Source: Simmondsia chinensis
Lineage: Eukaryota > Streptophyta > Magnoliopsida > Caryophyllales > Simmondsiaceae
DNA: 64,000 bases
Direction: 5' to 3'
Assembly: GCA_018398585.1 (NCBI GenBank)
Contig: JAGTTD010000008.1
Location: 1,438,501 to 1,502,500 of the forward strand
The notes under the pieces were generated by a model. It did not search any database, was not told where the DNA came from, and saw nothing but the letters and a program-made list of their open reading frames with translations. Positions 58,913 to 64,000 of the stretch are shown one piece after another (positions within the stretch are counted from its first letter, which is position 1; the number at the start of each line of letters is the position of its first letter). A program made the translations under genes and the position numbers.

Positions 58913-61000
58913 GTCTGATTAAAGATTTTTGCAGAGGCAACTATTCCACTTACCACATTATTTTTGCCCTTCCACACTACTATTGCATACTTATTTTTCT
59001 TGCTTTTTATTATTATATACTTTTTGCCTGAGAGTGACTCAAAAAGCATTTTGGGACAAGTATGAAACATCTTTGCATGCCATTTTAGACCTCCTTTGAA
59101 CAACTTACAAAAGACTCCTATCTGAATAAGACACATCAATGACCATATGCGTCTAAATTTTGTGTCTGTTTGGCCATATTGATTTAGTGTTAAAAATACA
59201 TTTTAATTGAAAAAATACTTTATTGTGTTTTTCTGTTTGTTTAGTGCACACATAGAATGCTTTTAAATAACGTCAAAATCTATGTTTCCACTTTTAAAGA
59301 GAATTAGAAGTAGACGTAAAAAATTACTGAGATCGAAAAATCCTCACTTATAATTTGATAACATTATTTCTAGAAAAACAATTCTAAAAACTTGATAATT
59401 TTACAAGATAGTCAATAAAACTTTAGCTCACTATGAACTACGAAGTTGGACATGACATGAACATGTACCTCAAAGGTCCTAAATAGGCAACCTATTACTC
59501 CATTTAGCTCCAAAAATTAAATTTAACTACAGATATCCTAGAGAAATATAATTTAGTAGGGATTACACATGTTAGACGCATTATTTTTTTTCTACTGATT
59601 CTATTTTCAGACAGGATTTTCATGATGAGGGTTGAACTCAAATTCATGAACGGAACAAGACTAGAGAGTTTGCGATTTTGGAAAGAATTTGAGAAAATTC
59701 CAGGACTCCTTATATGCGTTTGATGATGCTTTATGATGAGGTAGGGAATATTTGTAACACTAACATAATGTAATTGGGCTTGTAATACAAGGTAATTCAA
59801 GTTTCCATGGTCTATCTAGTATTTAGGACTCAAAATAATGAATTTGGTGATAAATGGCGAGTAGCTTGGTTCTCATCTATAGCTTGGTAACTAGGATATT
59901 CAGAGCTCTTCCAGTATTAGTGATCTAGTACTCAAAGATGAGAAGTCTAAGGATGAATTGTACTCACCAATATCTTTTCCTTCTAACTTTGCTCAAGGTG
60001 AAGTTCTACATGTATCCAATATTTAGCATAATACCCAGTATTAGCCTTTCTTGCCTATTTTCCCTATTGACGTACCCGCTATAATATTTTCATCAACACA
60101 TTCAGAGATACTTTACCTGCATTGGTGGGAGTCCTAGAGACACTGAGTTTTGTTGTTATTGTATTCAGAGATACTTTAACCATTGTATAATAGGAAACTA
60201 TCTGCTAGGATAAGCTGCTGCAGACTCACCAAAAAAGAACCAGTAATCCTGAAACCATGAAGATTTAAAATCATAATAATTTGCATTAGAAATAGGCCCT
60301 CACAAGCAATAGTTTCAAAAAAGCAAAAGCTCATAATAATAATAATAAATTTAATAAATAAATTTTTTTTTAAAAAAAAGCGCTTTCATGGGACACCGAG
60401 AATGTGGATTTAGCTAAAGAGGCTCCAAAATATTGCTTTCTCTTCATACAAAGCAAACTGTGAGAATCCCCCTATTGCGCAGCAAAGACCCACTCCTCAA
60501 GCAACATCTTTACTTTTTTGCCTGCTTATATGTATCTTGACTAATCCTCGAGTTCCGTATATTATTTACTTGAAAGTTTTCTTACATAAGCTGAGTTCCA
60601 AAAACTTTATTGGCCTAGAGGTCGTTTTGATGAAAAATATTTTGTCTTAGAGCTATTGTTTCTTTGTATGACTTCATACTGAAAACTTTAAATACGGAAA
60701 ATGTTTAATTTTCCCTCAACGGAATGGGAAAATCTTTTACTTGATAAACTCAAATTATATGCATCACTTTAACTTAAACTTGGTCAAATGGGAACTTCAT
60801 ACAAATTTATAGAATAAAACCATTTCCTTCATCGGAAAGACAAAAACTTTAAGAAAACACGTTTTTAATTGAAAACATTTGACAAAATACGTTTTCCATC
60901 AAAACAAACAGACAATGGCACGATCTAAACCCAAACCCGATACTTTATAAGACACCAGAATCTAAGTATCTTATCATTTGAGCCAACCCTTTACGGTTAG
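58913..61000. other. Gene-free spacer before the membrane-protein gene
   Basis: No coding exon is recognised on either strand. It holds a SINE stub at 60116-60162 and otherwise AT-rich sequence. The promoter of the gene at 61269 should lie at the right end. Confidence 0.5.
60116..60162 (+). mobile_element. 47-bp tail-only SINE stub with 16-bp duplication
   Basis: ATTCAGAGATACTTTA is repeated exactly at 60100-60115 and 60163-60178. Only GGTGGGAGTCCTAGAGACAC, TGAG and TTTTGTTGTTATTGT of the SINE tail lie between. Confidence 0.9.
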
Positions 61001-61268
61001 GAATATCTTTAGTTTTGTCTCTCTTTATTAAAGAGAGATCAATCTCTTCTTTTTTGAATTGAATTCAAACTTAGGCCCCCCACCCCCCTATACATAGAGC
61101 AATAATCTTCTTGCTTTTCTTACCCTATTTCTTCTTACTCTTCCTTTCTCTGCACTCAAAGAATAGCAATTGTAGTAGAATTAATACTTAACCCATTCTC
61201 CCCTCTATCCATTTTTCTTCGTCATACACAAATAAACCGAACCAAACCCAACAGAACCGAATTAAACC

Positions 61269-61784
61269 ATGGCTACCTCGTTTCAGGCCTTGCCACCACC
61301 AGGACCACCATCTCCCGGGGTAGTGTACCCAACCGCAGTCACAAACCAGCAGCCTGAACCGCACTCAGATGGCTCATTCGGGTCAGTGTTCATTGTGCTC
61401 GCAATCATAATTGTTGTCTCTGCGGTGGCTTGCTGTCTAGGAAGATTCTGCAGTAAGAAAACTCAGAAAACTCATCAGCCAAAGGCGAAAAATAAGCACG
61501 GGGATGGTCAAAACCACAAGCAAAGTAACAACCATGGACCCAAGAGTAACCATGGGCACCCCAAGCACGGTGGTGTTTGGGCACCACGGTCAAAAGAGAG
61601 GGGCGTCGAGTTCGGGTTTGGTCCCAAAGACCGCGATATTGAGTTTGGGTTCGAGCCCAAGCGAGCCCCGAGTGCTAAGGTTGCAGCCAGTGGTGAAGCC
61701 AGAGGGCATAAGATGTATGAAAATGGTGGTATCAGAGGGCATCCTGGTCCTATGGGTAATGCTGGGCCAAGGGATTACGCATGA
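61269..61784 (+). CDS. Small single-pass membrane protein, proline-rich N-terminus
   Basis: One exon, 171 residues. Residues 1-35 are proline-rich (ALPPPGPPSPG). One membrane segment follows at about 38-58 (SVFIVLAIIIVVSAVACCLG), then a basic FCSKKTQK and a long hydrophilic tail rich in His, Asn, Lys and Gly. The tail repeats the phrases VEFGFGPKD and IEFGFEPKR, then ends GHPGPMGNAGPRDYA. Similar short plant proteins with a proline-rich head, one membrane span and an EFGF phrase exist as uncharacterised proteins; that is from memory. No signal peptide is seen, so the N-terminus may face outside by a signal-anchor mechanism (inference). The codon use is GC-richer than the surroundings, as expected for a real gene. 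The leader is CT-rich from about 61130. Function unknown. Confidence 0.85.
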   Translation: MATSFQALPPPGPPSPGVVYPTAVTNQQPEPHSDGSFGSVFIVLAIIIVVSAVACCLGRFCSKKTQKTHQPKAKNKHGDGQNHKQSNNHGPKSNHGHPKHGGVWAPRSKERGVEFGFGPKDRDIEFGFEPKRAPSAKVAASGEARGHKMYENGGIRGHPGPMGNAGPRDYA

Positions 61785-62440
61785 TGGTTAAAAAAATTAA
61801 AAAAAAAAAAAAACGATGAAGTTCTCCTTCATTCAGGCACACTGTCTAAGGTTTTATTTTATGTTTGGTTTCCTAGATGTGCTTTCAAGGGTGAAAATAT
61901 GTAATGGTATATTGTCCTGTAACAAGGAATATCTTCTGCAGGTCATAGAGTTCAGTGTTACGTTTAGAACGCGTTTAGAGAATGACCAAGCTCTGTTTGG
62001 TTTAACGGAAATAGTTTTCCATACTATTTTAATAGTTTTCTTTTGTGAATAGTTAAGAAAAATATCCTAGAGAGAAATGTTTCCCCCCTCAAGAAGATAA
62101 CTTCCTCTTAAACAGAGGGAATTGAATTTTCCTTGATGAGAGGGAAAATCTTTTCTGTTTTGATCTTACATCTCATCTCAAATCGACTTCAAATGAATCA
62201 AATATGATTACAAATTTATATAAAATTGTTGATTCCCTAAATCAGAGAAAACAAGCTCTCAAAGAAAAAAACAGTTGTCAGTCAATAATCTTTTCAGTAG
62301 AAATATTTCTCAAGGTTATTGCTGATACATAGATAAAATGTGGACACTAACTCCTGGACTCGCGGAGAACATGTGCTTATGCAGTTTCAATTCACCAGCT
62401 GAAGAAATCTGCTAACAAGACAGAGACAAGAAACAAGCTA
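61785..62440. other. 3' flank of the membrane-protein gene
   Basis: It should contain the 3' untranslated region; no clear poly(A) signal stands out. An overlapping 78-codon frame at 61816-62052 resembles nothing known. The rest is spacer. Confidence 0.4.
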
Positions 62441-62444
62441 CCAA

Positions 62445-62780
62445 GGAAGGCTAGCGAGTCGGCTCATTTCAAAAGGCTTGCTTGACTAGTTCCTAGACTA
62501 AGCTGAGAGTACTGGGCTCACTATGCTAAACAAGTGGAGCCCAAGCTTGGGAAAAGCTTGAAAATAATAATATAAGTCTAAATGAGCCAAAATAAGCCAA
62601 TTTCAGAACAAATTATGAGAATATATCTGTATAAGCACAATGTGAGTCACAATGAGCACTAATAAGCATGGCTCCAATATAGATAAGCCTCTTGAGCCAA
62701 GCTCGGCTCAATTCTCAGTGCACCAAGTTTGAGCTAAACCAAGTTGAGGCAAGCTCAGTTGAGCCAAGCTAATGGCAACA
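62445..62780. repeat. AGCTC-rich MITE, degraded
   Basis: AAGCTTGGGAAAAGCTTG, GAGCCAAGCTCGGCTCAATT and AAGCTCAGTTGAGCCAAGC phrases mark the family. The ends are not clear. Confidence 0.5.
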
Positions 62781-63065
62781 ATGAATTTTGCAAGCGTGTC
62801 TAGTTTTAATTTTCATTTAAACCTAGCAGCAAAGAAAACACCATTATAATTTGCTCAATGCTCACATCATTGTGAATCATGTATAGTGAACTCTTGACTT
62901 AGATCCTACAATTATACGCCAGAGCACATTTCCTTGATATCCTTAAATAAATAAGCTTTTTGTTTGCATTTCCAGAAGCTCTAAGTTTCCCTTTCGTCGT
63001 TGTTTTTGGTGTGATCTCTTAACTTCCCTTCTCTATGATAGAGGGAGTATTTAAAAGGCACCTTC

Positions 63066-63270
63066 GTATGGAAGACACCTAACATTGTCCGTAATCTTAT
63101 CGCCCAATATTGAATCACATGGAGGGCACGTGGCATGTAATGAACTTATTCGCTTAGTACTGGGTCGTGTGGATGGCACGTGACATGGTTGGTGATCTTA
63201 CTCAGTCAATATTAGGGGTATGTGAGTAGACACGTGGCACTATTAGCGATCTTACTCTGTCAACATTGGG
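63066..63270 (+). repeat. Four degenerate tandem units of about 50 bp carrying G-boxes
   Basis: Units share the pattern (A/G)GRCACSTGRCAT..., GATCTTACTC and CAAYATTGGG. CACGTG occurs at 63127-63132, 63177-63182 and 63231-63236, each with GGC or GAC after it. Two further CACGTG lie at 63977-63982 and 63988-63993. G-boxes bind bZIP and bHLH factors, but no gene start is visible next to them. Confidence 0.6.
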
Positions 63271-64000
63271 TACTCCACCTTCAGGATGGGCCGAGTATCC
63301 TATCGGTCTCTTAGAGATCTACACAGTCCCCTTCAGATAAAGGAAACTAATCTCGTCGATCCCGTGCTACTCGTCCTAATCTTACTCTGCTCGGATATCT
63401 TTATCAACAACAGGATTAGAAGGCCCAAATAGTGGAATAATCATTGGAATGGAACACATCAAATCCTTTCAAATAGGTCTCTGCTAACTGCACATACTTT
63501 AATAATTCTTCAAGGCATCAACGCTTAAATAAGAATAGAAATGTCGGTGTGTAATCAAACCGCAACTCACTGCCATTATGTCAGATGACAAACTCTCATT
63601 GGCACTCAATTCTAAGATATAAAATCAAGATGGATACACTCTAATTGCGAGGCCAATGATGTAGTCGGAAAAGCATATGAGCTACTCGACCCATTACCAA
63701 TATGTTTTAGTATGACAGCCATCAATGTTTACACTGTGAATTGCTGATAGAGGGTTGATGTCATACTAATGTATGACATGCTATCAAACCTCACGTCCCA
63801 AATTCTCAAGTGGTGATGTCAATACTGGAGATGTTCATCAGGATTAGATATTTAGGGTAAAGCCAGACTATGCAAAAGATGACATCTAAATTACAATGTT
63901 CACTAAGACTAGTTTCTCATACAAAGCTAACCTAAGCGGGTGCGAGATGCAAGTGTTACAGGAAAAATAAATCAATCACGTGTAGGACACGTGATCCAAT
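63271..64000. other. Right-edge spacer
   Basis: No coding frame or known repeat is recognised, apart from the paired CACGTG motifs at 63977-63993. Confidence 0.4.

Noticed and set aside
61816..62052. 78-codon frame after the membrane-protein gene
   Set aside because: It is probably in the 3' untranslated region and spacer; composition and lack of similarity argue against a gene.

Overview
The window is nuclear DNA of a flowering plant, probably a eudicot; I cannot name the species. The evidence is spliced genes with GT-AG introns whose products match plant proteins, AT-rich introns and spacers, and a dense load of plant transposons. I assembled exons by eye from splice sites, reading phase and remembered family sequences. 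No alignment or database search was run.

Six genes can be supported. On the minus strand at the left edge is RBM48, an RNA-binding protein of minor-intron splicing, whose 3' end runs out of the window (419-4695). On the plus strand is a secreted polygalacturonase (11612-21761, nine exons, one of only 21 bp). Next, also plus, is peroxisomal naphthoate synthase (27129-35804, nine exons) of phylloquinone synthesis. Then comes the small GTPase ADP-ribosylation factor 1 (41873-45564), with a long leader intron. On the minus strand is a DUF220 protein (coding 48486-53285). Last, on the plus strand, is a one-exon, single-pass membrane protein of unknown role (61269-61784). The genes share no pathway; this is an ordinary mixed plant neighbourhood.

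The spaces and introns are a layered record of transposition. A 3.07-kb internally deleted Copia-type LTR retrotransposon (GTACC target duplication) sits in the last polygalacturonase intron. A Helitron (24042-26159), hAT elements with 8-bp duplications, PIF/Harbinger-like MITEs, Mutator-like elements with 9-bp duplications (one nested in another at 37334-39425), and about sixteen AGCTC-rich foldback elements fill much of the rest.

The most unusual signal is a group of SINEs that share one 3' tail but carry different 5' heads. Seven copies have a head that is recognisably 5S rRNA. Others have unrelated heads, and some are tail-only stubs as short as 47 bp with perfect 16-18 bp target duplications. 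A second striking signal is the ARF1 leader intron, where a degenerate tandem repeat reiterates the intron-mediated-enhancement motif TTNGATYTG five times.
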